Positions 37,064 through 50,845 of a DNA stretch of 64,000 nucleotides are shown here, piece by piece. The notes below the pieces were generated by a model. The model ran no database searches and was not told the DNA's origin. It saw only the letters and a program-made list of their open reading frames with translations. Position numbers and translations under genes: made by a program. Source of the DNA: Spirodela intermedia (Eukaryota; Streptophyta; Magnoliopsida; Alismatales; Araceae); NCBI GenBank assembly GCA_902729315.2, contig LR746277.1:2671001-2735000 (forward strand), written 5' to 3'. How positions within the stretch are numbered: position 1 is the first letter of the stretch; every line of letters begins with the position of its first letter.

Positions 37064-39811
37064 GTTGGTGCCCTTAGCTTCAACACTTATGTTAAAAAAA
37101 TCATGTATTAATTAGTTTTGAATAATTTAATGAATTTTTAATGAACTGTAAATATACATCATGATAATCTACATCATAAGTAAAATATCTTTGAAAATAT
37201 TAAAGTATGTATTGATAATACTTAATACAATCCTATGGCTAATAACAAATCCGAATAGTTATATTTTTGAGATACCTTTTTATTTTAAAATAATACAACA
37301 TAATCTTTTTCGAATAGAAGCATAGGCAACATATGCCAACACGTGTAAGAAAATCTCATGTATAACCAATAAATTTATTGATTATACATCAGTGGTGCCG
37401 TGCGCCAGCCCTGGGGCATAGTGGTGCCACCATCATGCATTGTTGCATGCAGCAGTGCTTCATGTGAAGCTGCATGATGCAAGCACTTCACGCAGCTTGC
37501 CTCGAGTATGAGACACTTCGTGCATGCCTGCCTCAAGCACGATGCACTCTGCATGAGACATGTGCTTTGCTGCTCGATGTGCGCCGCAATGGTAAAATGC
37601 TCTTAAAAATTCAAGGAATTCAATTTTTATGGTTTTTACAAGATTATTGAGTTTAAAGTTCCACCCAATGGTAAAATAGCTTAGATTTTTAACCTAGATT
37701 ATTAAATTATAATCTTTTTGGAAGAACATGTCACATATATGAGTTTGTGATCAGTCATTAGAAATCTTAGTTAGAGAAAAATGAACATAGAAAAACGTTT
37801 CAAAATTTGAAATATTAAAATAATAATTAATTTTACATCATTTGTGATTAGAATTTTGTGTATTTCAGACTTGTGTTCCCTTTGGTTACAATTTCGAGGT
37901 CTGATCAATATTAGTGTGTCATCCTTGTATGTTACTTAAGGTACAATACTGATAAATTTCATGCTAACAAACTTCAAATGTACTAAAACCAAAGGAAAAG
38001 TGTGAAAACTAGATTTTGTAATTGATTTCATGAGTTTCTACTTAAATTGGATATTTATTTTTAGAAAATTCTACTTGATCTCTAATCTATGTTCTAACAT
38101 AATTGTCCAAGATTTATAGTCTTGATAAATATCTTAAAATTGAAAATAAATTAATCATGAGGCTAAAATTTGGAAAATAATTCTTTCATCAATTTTCCAA
38201 AGACTTTATCAAGGATCTTAAGGGTGGGTACTATTGGGACCAACACTAGGCTCATTAGTGGTTAACATACACCCATAAAGGGATGGAATAATCCAGGAGA
38301 GAGAGGTTGGCCCTAAGGCACAAGATTTATAGTTCTCATCAGGTGACAAATAGTGACGAGTGGAGTGGATTTAGTTTTGTTTTTGCCTAAGGTGACTGAG
38401 TTCTCTCTAGGTGACAAACAAAGATGAGGAGAGTAGAGCTAGGAGAGTTGGTACATTTGACATTTTTTGCCTCAGTCATGTTTAGTTTTTTATCTTGGCT
38501 AATTCCTTCATGTTGGTGATAGGCACATGGAGTTGGATGTTTCTTTCTGCTATTTACTATTTTTACTTAAGTGTTTCATGCTCAGTTTTCTCTCTGCATT
38601 ATTATTTTCGTCCCTAGGTGACAGACATGAAAAAAATTCACTTTATTTTGTATTTATGTGTTTTCTTTGTGATTTGAATACTTTTATGCGAGTGTTAACT
38701 TTTTGCAACTATCTAAAGCTCATTATTTCATAAAATCACTGAAGGTTTATTTTTCCATAAAATACTTTGTTATTTATCACTGATAGAGTAAAGTCAGTTA
38801 TTAGATGTTTTTTTTTTTAACTCCCATATTTTCTTCTGGCCATGTGTTCATTCTCTATTTTCATCTGTTCTCCTTGAGATGTTTTGCTGTTGGCTCCTGT
38901 CAAATATTTTCATCATATTGCAACATATCCTTAGGTAGCCGCAAGATATGGATAAAAACTGTAGTGTACAGAACTATTAGTGATGGGATAAAGTGACCAG
39001 ATAGACAAAGAAAAAGAGGACTCTCCATTGCTGCTCGATTTCTTTGTTTCGTTAAGTGCGTAGAACAGACATGGATATCGTTATTGATAGTAATCCCTAT
39101 GGATTCTTTTTGGTTTCACTAAAGTTTGAGTTTTATCTCACTTTTTGAAACCGGTTACAAATATTGAAATAAGATATGCTTTGCTAACAAAGAACAAATC
39201 AGCCAGCCAACTATTGAGGCAATTGACTGGATCAATAAGGAAAACAGAAAAAAAGGGGCTTTTACCTAGTTAGCCTGCTGAATTCTACACCTTTGAGCAC
39301 TTGAAACACCAGAAGATTGCTTGTTACTTAGTCTAATAAGGAGCTTCATTATTCTTGAATTCTTCCATAATAAGCTTTTCCATTTTACAGCAAGAGGTTA
39401 ATAAACATTAGTAATTTTTTTCTGGATGATCATCCTTCATCTCTCTATGCTCTTGAATTTCTTTCTAGCTATCTTTATAGAGAACTAAGAAATCTTAGCT
39501 GCTGGGTCAAACATTATTAAGACAACAAGTTGACAAATAAATCGTGATCCAAAAGCATACTTTCTCACCTGGGTATTGTCTACATATCTTCAACAATTAA
39601 ATATCTTCTTAGCATATTGAGAGAAGATATTTTTAATTTTCGATCAAAGTTTCCAGTGTAATTTAACTTTTTTTGAAATGTAAAAGAAATGATAGAATCA
39701 TATTTTCTTTGTGTTCTATAAAATAAACTTGTAAAGTTTTGATAGTAACTTAAAAGGGCTGATCTTTGTAATTAAGTTTGGCCCACCTAAATATATGAAT
39801 GTAGAAGATAA
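37064..39811. other. AT-rich gene-free stretch
   Basis: No gene recognised. A short GC-richer island at about 37385-37605 has repeated TGCATG/GCATGA words. An imperfect direct repeat around AGGTGACAAA lies at about 38340-38420. The rest is AT-rich and looks like old repeat debris. Confidence 0.5.
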
Positions 39812-41612
39812 TGATAAGTCTTCATTATCATGAGTTAATAATTAGTAAATAATATAGTTTTAGCCTTAACTCATGATAAATAGACTTATATTTGTGTTAA
39901 AGTGTGAAAAGTAGTTTTCAGTTGATTAATGTGATTTTTTGGGTAATTATATGATTTTAGATGAATTTATATGATTTTTACAGTCTTACTTTTGAGATAA
40001 ATGAAAAAAAAGAAAAATAAAAATAAAACAAAATGTAGGGGACCCGTCAACCAGCCAGGCCTGCAAGCAGGTTGGAAGCACAGTTAGGGAGTAGCCGTGA
40101 ATAAGGGCTCAAGCGACTAGGACCGATAGGGGCATGTGTACGCCACTACCTTTCCATGTCACTAGTGGCCAGCCGAATGTGGTGCAAGGAGTGGTCATAA
40201 ATGCAGGAGAAAGAAACTTATTTGTGAATGTAATATTACTATATATTCACCTGAAACTTCAGCGCATAAGTGATGTGGGACTAAACCCGCGTCATACCTT
40301 CCCCAAAAAAACTTTGATGATTTTAATATCTCAACTACCCCTTATTTATAATAGAGATATACCATGATGACATCATTAGATAAGGGCATTAGAGTACTTA
40401 TGTCAATCTCTCTTATGTAGGCGAACAATTAGCACGAGTAATTAATCGGGCGGGAGGCGGTTTGGTTTCATGCAACGCCCCTGCAATAGAAACAAGCATT
40501 CAAATCCTCTTAGAGTCAAAACTCATATTTTTTATCTGATTATCGTGACTTTTTTATAGGTTGCCGATGAAGGATTAAGCCACCAGAATCGCTGGGTCAT
40601 TGGCAAAAATCTCGTCAACACGATTCGTGGAGCATTGTTACTAAAATTGCTGAATGATTTGCAATAAAAAGATCGCGAATCCACCAAGTAAAGTATCTCC
40701 GATTGATCGACGAACAAGCCATCATCAGGAAGAGGACGATCTGCTAGGAGACGAGTCGCCACCTCTTGAAAGCGTACCAAATGCGATGAAGAGCTTCCTC
40801 TTGTTGTGCGGACCTGAGGATGAAGCTCCCTGACACGCGCCCCACCTTCATCCAACTCCTCTCCGTTGGGTGACAACCGTCGGAGAGTCGCAAAGTCGCT
40901 ATTTTTCTGCTCCATTGGGTGACAGCCGCTAGAGACGATTCGACAACCCATTTCATTGATCTCTAGACTTCGCAAGGAGATCTAGAGATTTCCCATGTCG
41001 TCTTTGTCCAAGGAGAGCCTTCGAGGCCATGAACATTGCACGATGAGCCTCCCAAATGCTCAGGATTTCGGCACATCGTCGACATATCGCCGCCGCAACG
41101 TCAGAACTCTGTTTTCATGCTTTCAACTTACTTTTCGCTTCATTTAGGAATAATTTGTGTGATTTAAATTTACCAAGATATACTTCATTCAATTACGATT
41201 CTTTCGGCTTTTACAGATCTTAATTTGATCAATTAAATCATCTATAATTACTTACATAAGAATCACCAAGTGGAACTCTATTTTTGCCCAATTCATGTTC
41301 ATCAGGTGCTGATTTCATCCTGACATCTGTGCCCTTATTTTATTTCGTAAATTTTAAATATATTTTATTTTTATTTCCTAGTGTACAATTCATAGAAAAT
41401 AATATTCTTTGAGGAAAATTTTGAATAATTACCTGATATTATATTACATCCCTATGATCAATGTGGAAAATTATCACTATTTTTGGAAGTTTTATTAAAT
41501 TATAATTAATATATTGGTTCAGAAATACTTCTAAATATCTAAAAATTCGTATTTTTTAGTTTTATAAATTTTAAATTTATGTGATTTACTATACAACGAC
41601 TAAGTCATGTCA
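39812..41612 (+). mobile_element. LTR copy, family shared with 62193-63832 (inverted)
   Basis: Starts TGATAAGTCTTC and ends GACTAAGTCATGTCA, so it has TG...CA ends. It matches the reverse complement of 62193-63832 over nearly its whole length, with about 160 bp extra around 40310-40480. No internal retroelement domains flank it, suggesting a solo LTR. No matching target duplication was found (GATAA on the left, ATCAT on the right), so the edges may be eroded. Many positions that are CG in the other copy are TG or CA here, as expected for an older methylated copy. Confidence 0.75.
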
Positions 41613-42510
41613 ATCATTAAAAAAATCTTGGCAATTTAAGTGTATCATTTCTTAATACTATAACTAGATTAAGTTCAAGAAAAATCAGAAATTATGAAAT
41701 AATTCATAAAATTAAAATACAAAGAAAAAATTATAAAGTATGAAATGATGTTGATTTATATCTTGATGATTTGTTTTATTATATATTATATAATATATTT
41801 CTCATATTATCTAAAATAAATACATAATTATAAATTTAAATATATTAAATTTAACTTTAAATTAGACAATGTATAAGAAAATAGTTTTTTCTCTTTTATT
41901 TTATTTTATCATAGCGTTGTTCATTTGTCATAGTTGAACGACAGTAACCTTAGGTTGCAAGTACTTTAGTGTAATGTTTAGCATAGTATAGTGTATGTGA
42001 CATGTTCAGTTGCATATGGAGAAATAATGGTAAATATCATGATAAACCAAGTAGTCAAGTTTTGGCTTGAAATCATCAAATGTAGTCCTAGAAAATATTC
42101 AACACAGTGTAACAAAATGCATGTCTCAATTGATCCAGCACATCAGAAAGAAGGGTGCAATCAGAATCATTCAATTCACCCATCACCAGATGGAATTTTG
42201 CAAAAAATATGTTAGCAAGAATTTCATGTCATAAACTATAGCATAAATTTAATAAAATTTAATGGATACTGAGTAAATTGAGCAAACTCCATACTCCACA
42301 TTTACATCAACTACACCAACAACAACAAATGAATTGTGACTATGGTATAGAAAATTTAACAACAATGTACAATTAGAACCTTTGGGAAAACCTATGAGGC
42401 GGACATGATTCATGGCTTTGATATGCTCTGTTTTTTGTGTTCACTTTTCTAACTTAAATTAAATAGAAGGCGGGAGGGAAAAGATAGCGTGCACCTCTCT
42501 TATCTCTTGT
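41613..42510. other. AT-rich spacer downstream of the NLR pseudogene
   Basis: No gene or repeat recognised; a 74-codon frame at 41991-42215 has no known similarity. The sequence is very AT-rich. Confidence 0.5.
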
Positions 42511-45308
42511 CTAGCTGTTATCTCGATTTTGATCATCATACCGCATAAGGTTGGCACGGGGCTTGCTGAGAGGGTGAAACGTCCATTTGGAATCTTCTCG
42601 CACTATATTTACAGTACTAACCATCGTGTTGTTCTCAGATTCTGTTCTCCATAGTTGATACACAAACTCCTCTTTCATGTTCTGCAAGTATAGATTCTCA
42701 AGATTTTTTAGATTTAAGGATTCCTATGGGAGCTTTCTCAATCCTTCACACCGCACCAAATTGAGATGGCGTAACTCATTTAGGGCACCATTCTCCACTT
42801 TAATTTCATTTAGATCCTTCATATCCACTATACGTAGATCCTTCAGTCGGAGAAACGATCCTTTTTTGAAGGATAACTCGGAGCCATTGTGTGCATTTAT
42901 AAGTAGAAGGAACACCAAGCTATGCAATCCACCGAGTGAAGGAAGGAAGTCATGTTCGCTTGGCAGACCACACCAAGACACGGGAACCCAAGCAAGGTTC
43001 CTAAGAGAGCTGATCCACGTCGGTAGCTTCATCAATTTTGCCCGGAATGTGAGTTTCTCAAGTGACTGGGGAGGGACAATATCGTGTTTCATCCCTAGAG
43101 CTTCGTCACTCTTTGCACCCACAATATCTAGTCTCCGAAGATTCACCATCGTCTCGATGGCATCAGATAAGACTGAATAGTGCTCAGCTCTGACCTTGAT
43201 TATTCTGAAGGAACGCAGTTGAGACATCTTCTTTAGATTTGTGAGGATATCCTTGGTTACTTCTACACTTTGTAGCATCTGTAGTTCCTTCAAATCGTAT
43301 ATTCCTCGTAGAGCTGGGAATCTACGGAAATAACAGAAACTTTCGTAGCTACAATCAACAATCGTATATACAAATAAGTTTCGCAACCTTTGGAGCTTTA
43401 CGATCCCATCTGGCAACTCTTTGATGTTAGTGAAAGTAACATCTAGTCTCTGTAAATTGACAAGCCTCTTTATTGAAGCCAATAGCCTTTTGATCGATGT
43501 CTTCCTTAGGCCCAAGTAATGGAGGTTGAACAGATTAAATACTGCTTTCGGAAGACCTTCCTTAAGTTCAACGCCTTGCAAGTCCAAAACCCGTAATAAT
43601 TTGAAGCCAGACTCAAGAGGGGTTTCACCACTGCCAAAGTGTATCCAAGATCTAAGGCTCTGAATAGCACTGACACTCAAGGGAATACTGTTGTTCGATG
43701 ATTTCACCGACAAACGCTTCGAATTGCCTTCATAACATTTTTCCGCATCATCATAAACGACATAAAAACCCTCCTGTTCAGATTTTGAGATAATAAGTTG
43801 TCGCATTATTGCACTCATCTTACAGGTTCTTACCCTCCCAGAGTCATTCGTATCTTGAACTTCAAGCATATTCTGCTTAATGAGTTCATGAAGGATGTCC
43901 TCCGCAACGTCTTCAACGGTCCGTCTGCCCCTGTCCTGAATAAAACCTTCAGCTATCCACAACCTAATTAACCTCTTCCTCTTGATAAGGTGACTATCTG
44001 GAAAAATACCACAATATAAGAAGCAGGTTTTTAAGTACCCTAGGAGGCTGTTGAAAGACAATGTCAAGACGCTCTTCATCAAATCAAAATCCACGTTATT
44101 ATTAAGGATCCAGTTTAAATCCCCCTCTAGTTTTTTCCATTCTGAGACTGTCTTCTCCCTCAGGGACAAATAGTTTCCCGTGGACACTATAGCCAACGGC
44201 AGCCCATCGCACAGTTTCAAAATATTCGTCGCTTGCTCCATCAATGCAGGTGGGCATTTTCCGGTGTCAGTTCTCTTGAAGGTGTTAGTACAGAAGAGAT
44301 GGAACGCGTCTTGTTCGCCAAGCTTGTTAACAGCATGATGCGACCTTCACCAGCGAGCGCGGGCACATCATCACTTTGAGTCGTCATTATAATTCGACTT
44401 CCGCAGTTATTGTCTGGGATATAATTTTCTAGCTTCTGTTTCCAAACATGTTGGTCCCTCATGTCATCTAGGACGATTATGTACCTCCTGCCTTCTAAAA
44501 AGTTTTTAAGGATTTGCTTCAATTCTGGAGGATTCATGATTTCAAGATGCTGAGATATCTCTCTTTTTTGTCCTTTGAAAAGTTCTCTCACTATTCTTGG
44601 AAGCAGATCCTCAACTTTGTAATTACGCGCGACATTGACCCATGCACGACAGCCAAAGGATTTCCTTATCATTATGCTCCTATAAACCTTGGACACTAGA
44701 GTTGTCTTCCCGATACCAACAGGTCCACTAACAGATATTAAAATGCGTTTGGATTGTGTGACATCAGTTTGTCCGCTTTTTAACCAACTTTTTAGGTGTT
44801 TTTCGTATTCTTCGGTGCCTAAGATAGTTTCCTCGTCAATGACACGGGATGATCTAGCTAAATCCTGGTGCTTCTCTATAGCAATCTTTGATTGACTACC
44901 TTTTGTCGTTTTGATCTCGCACTGTTGTTTCATATCGCCAAGTCGATGAAGCCTGTTCGAGATTTCTTGAAGCTGATTATTAATATGGTGCCATCGACTA
45001 ACATTTGAAGAGTAGCGTCGGTCTGCCCAAATGTAAGCATAATGGTCCATAAATAGTCTCAGCTTCAAATGCAAACTCTCTTACTTCACCCAGGCATCCA
45101 GTATCTCGTTGTCCTCCTTCCTTGTACCTTTGTAGATAAGGAAAGCTTTTATGACCTCGAACTCCATCTTAATTTGACTCATTCTGCCACGAACCTGCGT
45201 CAATAGCTCCTGCTTTTCCCCATACAGGGAGTCGAACTGCTTTTCTAATTGGTCAGCTAATGCTGAGGCAATCCTTTTGGTCAAGATCAAAATCATGGTC
45301 TCTGCCAT
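42511..45308 (-). pseudogene. CC-NBS-LRR (RPM1-type) disease resistance gene, broken
   Basis: Reading leftwards from ATG 45308: coiled-coil (Rx-N) domain, P-loop GPVGIGKTT, FGCRAWVNV, kinase-2 YIIVLDDM, CGSRIIMTTQSDDV, GLPLAIV, then at least nine LRRs. Breaks: a TAA at 45081-45083 where about 4 nt seem lost; a compensating single-base gain near 45050, which restores frame 13 codons later; a one-base loss near 44320; and an in-frame TAG at 42724-42726, after which the frame stays open to a TAG at 42511 (another 70 codons ending in NRDNS). The usual MHD motif reads MSA (CKMSAIMRQL). Intact relatives are cytosolic or plasma-membrane immune receptors of about 900-950 aa. Uncorrected assembly errors could mimic some breaks. 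No introns are needed. Confidence 0.88.
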
Positions 45309-48300
45309 TATTGTCTCTCACTTACCCCTAGATGAATTTTTCTGTAAAATATTCAAAATTAAATGCCATGTGAGATATATTTTCAAGATTGGATAAAAAA
45401 ACGAAATAGTTCTAATATTACAATACAGCCTAAGGTGCATTTTAGGAAGTATTATGTGGTGTTCGTTCCTTATATACTGGGTGTTACTGGGCAATGAAAA
45501 AATTGGGGTGGTCCTTCTGCAGGATCCCTCTTTCTCCCTTCTCTTATGTAGGTTGTAATATGGTAGTAGAGTAGGTTCACTCTGCTACAGTTCCATCGTT
45601 ACATTTTTCTTGCACCATTTTATAGGCGCGTTATGAGTTTTTTGTTTATAGACATATTATCCTCCCGTCACTTAGAGTGGGTTCTCCTTTTGTCATTCTA
45701 AGCAATGTTCTCCTTTCATCAGTTCTATCCTCAGTCGGGTTTTCTTCTCGTTGGAGGTAAAGGTGCCTTCAGCATTAATCTTCAGATTTATTGGTGATAT
45801 TTCTATTTGCGTCTAGCCCTCTGGTTTACAGCTGAAGTATCTGGGTCCATTCTCAATGTTTCTCTCTCCATCAGCACTTGTGAGCGAATGGAAAATCAGC
45901 CTCTCTGATCCGTCCTTGTCCCACGATGTGTTGATAGGTGATGTGTTCATCTTTATCAGTAAGTTTTTTTTTTGTCTTTATTTCCCTTGCAGTTTAAGTT
46001 GAACAATTATAAGTGGTGTAGGGTTCACTCCTTATATAATGTTTGTTACTTGGGAATAAAAAAATTGACAGTCTTTCCGCCGCTCCCCCCCTGTCCTTTG
46101 AGACAGATGATCCCTTTTTGTCCCTTTTCTAATGTAGGTCGTAATTGGCACCTTAAGCTAAATTTACATGATAATACGGAGAAAGATCAATATCAATATC
46201 AATATCTGTATCGTACTCCCCAAGAAACCTCCTAATTTTTCTACCCCTTTTTGCCAGAACCAAAGAAGTAGATCAGTAAACGAGTTCTTTCCAGATACGA
46301 GATCAATAGAAAGAAATACATATTATAATTGAGAACATGAGAGGTCAGAACTTGTCGGGCTAAAAACACTTATGGATACGCCAATACACAAATAAAGATA
46401 CGAAAGACAAATTCGAACACCCAACTCCAGCTCATTTCATTTCCTAAAATCGTGCAGTTCTTGAAAAAACACAAATTAAATCCAACGAAGTGCAACTCAG
46501 AAGTTGTGAACAAACAACATTCACGTTAAGAGGCTGACTCTACTTGGGTGGTCTACAGGGTTTCTGAGGCCAAGCGAAAAGGAGCACACTCTTGTAACAT
46601 AGTCAAAACCACCTTTCGATTGTGAGTCTATTAAGGGATGGACCAGCTTATGCATTACTGTCTCCCATCATCTCACAAACTGGAAAACATGGGTGCCTGA
46701 ACAGCTCACCCATATAAGTTAACTTTCCTATCTTCCATCACCTTAGACCACACAGTATAGTCCTCTTTTGGGTTTTGGCTCTTGAGCATCCCCTTAATTT
46801 ACTTTCCAGACTTTTCAAAAAATTCACTTGTATCTTTTTTTCATATGATGTGGCTTCATCAGTCCTCGCCCTTCAATAGCTCACATATTCCTACCATAAA
46901 TCTACAATTCTTCGCTGAATGGGCCGTTAAATTGTTTGTCACAATAAAACTAATTGTTGCAAAAAAATTCAATTTAAATAGTACACCAAAAATCAAGATT
47001 AACATTTTCAAGAAAAACGGATGAATGTTAATAAATCCTTGAGGTAACGGGTGATTCAAGTAAGAAGTTTAACTTTTTAGTCAACAACATTTGGAAAGAC
47101 AACTAAATAATTTACTTTTATTTTAGTAACAAACGTAAGTTTTAATTTATATAAAATCTCATTCACTCTTGTCAAAAATATAAATAACGCCAATGCTATG
47201 TTTGAGGGTTGACTTATTTGTAAAACTAAAGTAGAGAGAATTGGGGCAAGCATGGAAGAAATACATTTCATGTATTCACTGGTTTCGAATTTTCTGAATA
47301 AACGGGTTAATGAAAACTGAAATGTGGAAAATAAATAATTCAAAAATACAATAATTGAGGAATTATTATATTATTAATTCGAAAATATAGTTTTTTTACA
47401 CTAGTATAATATTATTTCTATAATATTTTTAAATGATTAAATTATTCTACCTAATACAATTGGTTGAAACATTACCACAACCAAAGTCTTGGATACTTCC
47501 CCATTTTTGTATTTCTAGGAAAGGAAGAATTTAAAAAGAGTTGATTTACTATTGCTAAAGACCAACCAGCTGACAAACCTAACAAAAAAAGATAAATAAA
47601 ATATGGGACATTATAGTAATTACAAGAAACTATTTTAATGTTCCGTAACCATTGGAGTGACTATGAGTGCTTAAAGTTGATTTTTTGCTCGGCCTAGAAA
47701 ATGAAGTTATCTACTTGCATAAAAACATGGAGTCTCATTGAAGATAGGAGCCTTTTAGCATGAAAATTTGTCACTTACTAAAAGGTTAGAAATCAAGTTA
47801 TGTAAAAGAATGAAGCCTTCCATCCCAAGTCCAAATTTCAAACTATGAAATCATCACGGTATGGTTATGTAACTGTTATTTTTTTACGTATTGTCTTGAT
47901 AATAGCGGATCATCACTAAAACATAACAATATTACAGTTCTTAACCAATAATGATAAGAAATTATAAATGGTGTAGGGTCGGGATGATTAGTGTAGTGAG
48001 GTTCATGTTTCAAGGAGAAGCTTTCAATATTGTATTTAGTTCTAAAACTAATTACAATATGTCCTAGAACTACACTTACCCATGTTTATAAGGAATGAGT
48101 TCTAGAACTTTAGGAAGAGGTCCCTAGAAGACAGAAATAAGCTAAGAACTGAACAACTCTTAAATGATGTGTTCCTTCTATATTAGAGTGAACTTACCTC
48201 ATTCAACGTCTGTAGAAGCTAAGGTGGAGTTTGAGTAGCGCATGTAAGTAATATTAGAAAAATAATTTACCTTGCTTGTTGGCCCTAAAGAGAGATCATT

Positions 48301-50845
48301 GTTCCCTTTACCGAATGGTCAGATTACCTACCCTTGAAGCCTTCCAGACCCCAGCAGCACCAAAAGTTATCCCATCCTCTTCAGCAACCTCCAATGGGAA
48401 CACCATTATATGATATATATATATATATATATATATTATTAGAATAACCACCGGGCATAAAACAATCATATCAAACATGCTTAAACTTAATCAGTCATAT
48501 CAAACATTCATATATGTTTGTTAACATTCAGCTATGCTTGGGAACCAGTAAGCTGGAAGAAAATATCCAGTCTAAAATGGGGTTTGAGAGGCTCCAAACC
48601 CAATCCGAAGCCTTGTTAATGTTCTCATTTCGGTCAATATCAAAGTAGAATGTCATTTTCTATGTAATGCTTGATCAAAAGTTTCAAATTGCGCAGAAAA
48701 TTCCAAAATATTAGTAGGAGAGGCCATTCAATCACTAAAAATTACATAATATACTGATGGATGATATACTCTAAGAGTTTCACAACATTATCATAAACGA
48801 AATCACATTATCTTCTTAAATATATCACATTATCATATAAATTAACTAATCGCAAAAATGATGGAATTATTCTGATGTCTGGCTTGTCTGAGTTGTTGGA
48901 AGTAGGATAAATAGCAAACTGTAAAATATGATGCATCTTTATTTGGTGGAGACTACTCGAATTTTTAAAAGTAGAAAACATTGATGATGCCAACCTGGCT
49001 GATTAACACGAAACAAATGGGTTGGATACACCGAAATACAGCTCATTTTCTTGAGGTTATCAGTAAAATAATTTCTGAGAAGAAAATTAGGCTTAATCTT
49101 CCTGCCTGGGCTCTTGGTTGGGTTCCTTAATTGCTTTATTTCCGAGTCTGATCTCGTCCGGGCCTCGTAAATGCAAGAAAAGTTTTCATTCGGCCAATCA
49201 ATCACCCGGCTTGGCCCAGCCGGATGCACAAAAGTAATAAAGGCTGTCAATTTACAACTAGAGGCAAACACAAAGATGTAGAATAATTTGAAGAAAGTGG
49301 CACAAATAATCATTAGGCCCATGCATCTAACATCCCACCACTAAACGTATTGGTTTTTATTACTACAAGCTTCTACTGTCATTCAATTCGAAACGACGTT
49401 ATAATCAGTTGTATAGCTTTACAATGAAGAACTTGCGTTTATAACCAATATATAATTATTCTGCCATCCTTTCTTACATGTGGCAAGTACTTTTTGTCTG
49501 AAAAATATAAATAGGGTACGAACAAACCAAACATCAATCATCCAGTTAGATGTTATCTTAAATATATTAGATCAGCCAACTGGATATTATATAAAATTAG
49601 CCTAGGATCAAGTCCTGAATTAAAGATTAACACGTAGAAAAGTTAATATGTATCCTTCTAGACATACAAGATATTAAGTTTCACCTTATCATCTCACAAT
49701 TTTTCTGGAAAATAACTGAATGTGAAAATTATTTAAAGAAAATCACATCATCAAGCCTCTAGTTTTTGGTTAAGTAAACTATACGAGTAGTGCATATGGT
49801 TTCCTCGTCCATTAAGACGCTAGTATTTTCTGATGGCAGATTGTGAACCTTTATTAGGTGTGCCTTTAACTCGAAGGGTGATATTGAGGCTACTAACTAT
49901 ACCACCCACCTGTCCATCATCTAGGTTGTTTTCATCGAAGGTTGGCTTCGTGATAGCTCAGACCTACACTCTCCTTGGACTAGACGTTCCTCCTAGTTGG
50001 TCCTGTTCATGAGGCTAATCAGAAGAGAAATACTGATTGTCCTCAATAAGGACCTAGGATGGAAGATCCCCATCGGTCACAGGCGCGGCAGATGAGGATG
50101 CGAACTCGAACTTTGTAAACAAAGCCTGCAAGTGCGTAATCTGGAAGGCGACTATTAACTTCTCCCAACGAAAATTCTGTACAAGACAATGACCGGATGA
50201 ATGGAACACAATAAGAAGAAATTATTCTGCGGAAGATAATGACTGGGTGAAGAGAACAAAATACGAACGCAAGATAAGATTGCGACTGCACCTCCCCTCC
50301 ACAAACATCCATGCCTTACCTAGCGTTGTTACGACGTCATCTCCCGGGAACGATGATCCCTGATCAATGAGAATTACAGTGAGATGGTAATAGCTAAACC
50401 GGTCACAGCTTCAGAACACTGGGTTGGTAATCGTCGAATTTGGCATTACAGTGAGATGAATAGACACATGAAGACCGCTCTTTATGGTCGTTAAATTAAT
50501 TGAATTCTTTTTTTTTTTTCGGAACAAGCATCATTACACACTGAAAATTCCTCGTCAATACTTCAACGGAAAATCTGATAAAAGATTATACTTGGTAAAG
50601 TTATATTTCGCCATGCCGGTATTTGCTTCACAGCCGAAGAAGCTTCTGACATTAACGCCTGTACGGAAAGTTTCTAAAATTTCATTCCTTTGGTAAACTT
50701 ATTATAAAAATCACAAACCGTAGAGCATGTTTCTAAATGCTAGAGCTATTCAAGTTTCCAAAGCTGCCTCGTAATCCAAATATAATTTGTGATATGTTGA
50801 GCCCTTTATTGGATTAGTGATGGATCTTTAAAGAAAAACTTTTCA
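45309..50845. other. AT-rich gene-free stretch upstream of the NLR pseudogene
   Basis: No gene was recognised in 5.5 kb. About 110-140 bp at 45446-45560 recurs imperfectly at 46005-46145, and there is a TA microsatellite at 48412-48436. Open frames (for example 48939-49322) have no familiar product. The first few hundred bases would have been the NLR promoter. Confidence 0.5.
48412..48436 (+). repeat. TA microsatellite
   Basis: An almost perfect TA tract of about 25 bp in an AT-rich spacer. Confidence 0.95.

Noticed and set aside
48320-48405. Exon-like minus-strand stretch (VFPLEVAEEDGITFGAAGVWKAS) with a GT donor
   Set aside because: Only 25-30 codons, no neighbouring exons found and no family recognised; it could be a gene fragment but is not supportable.
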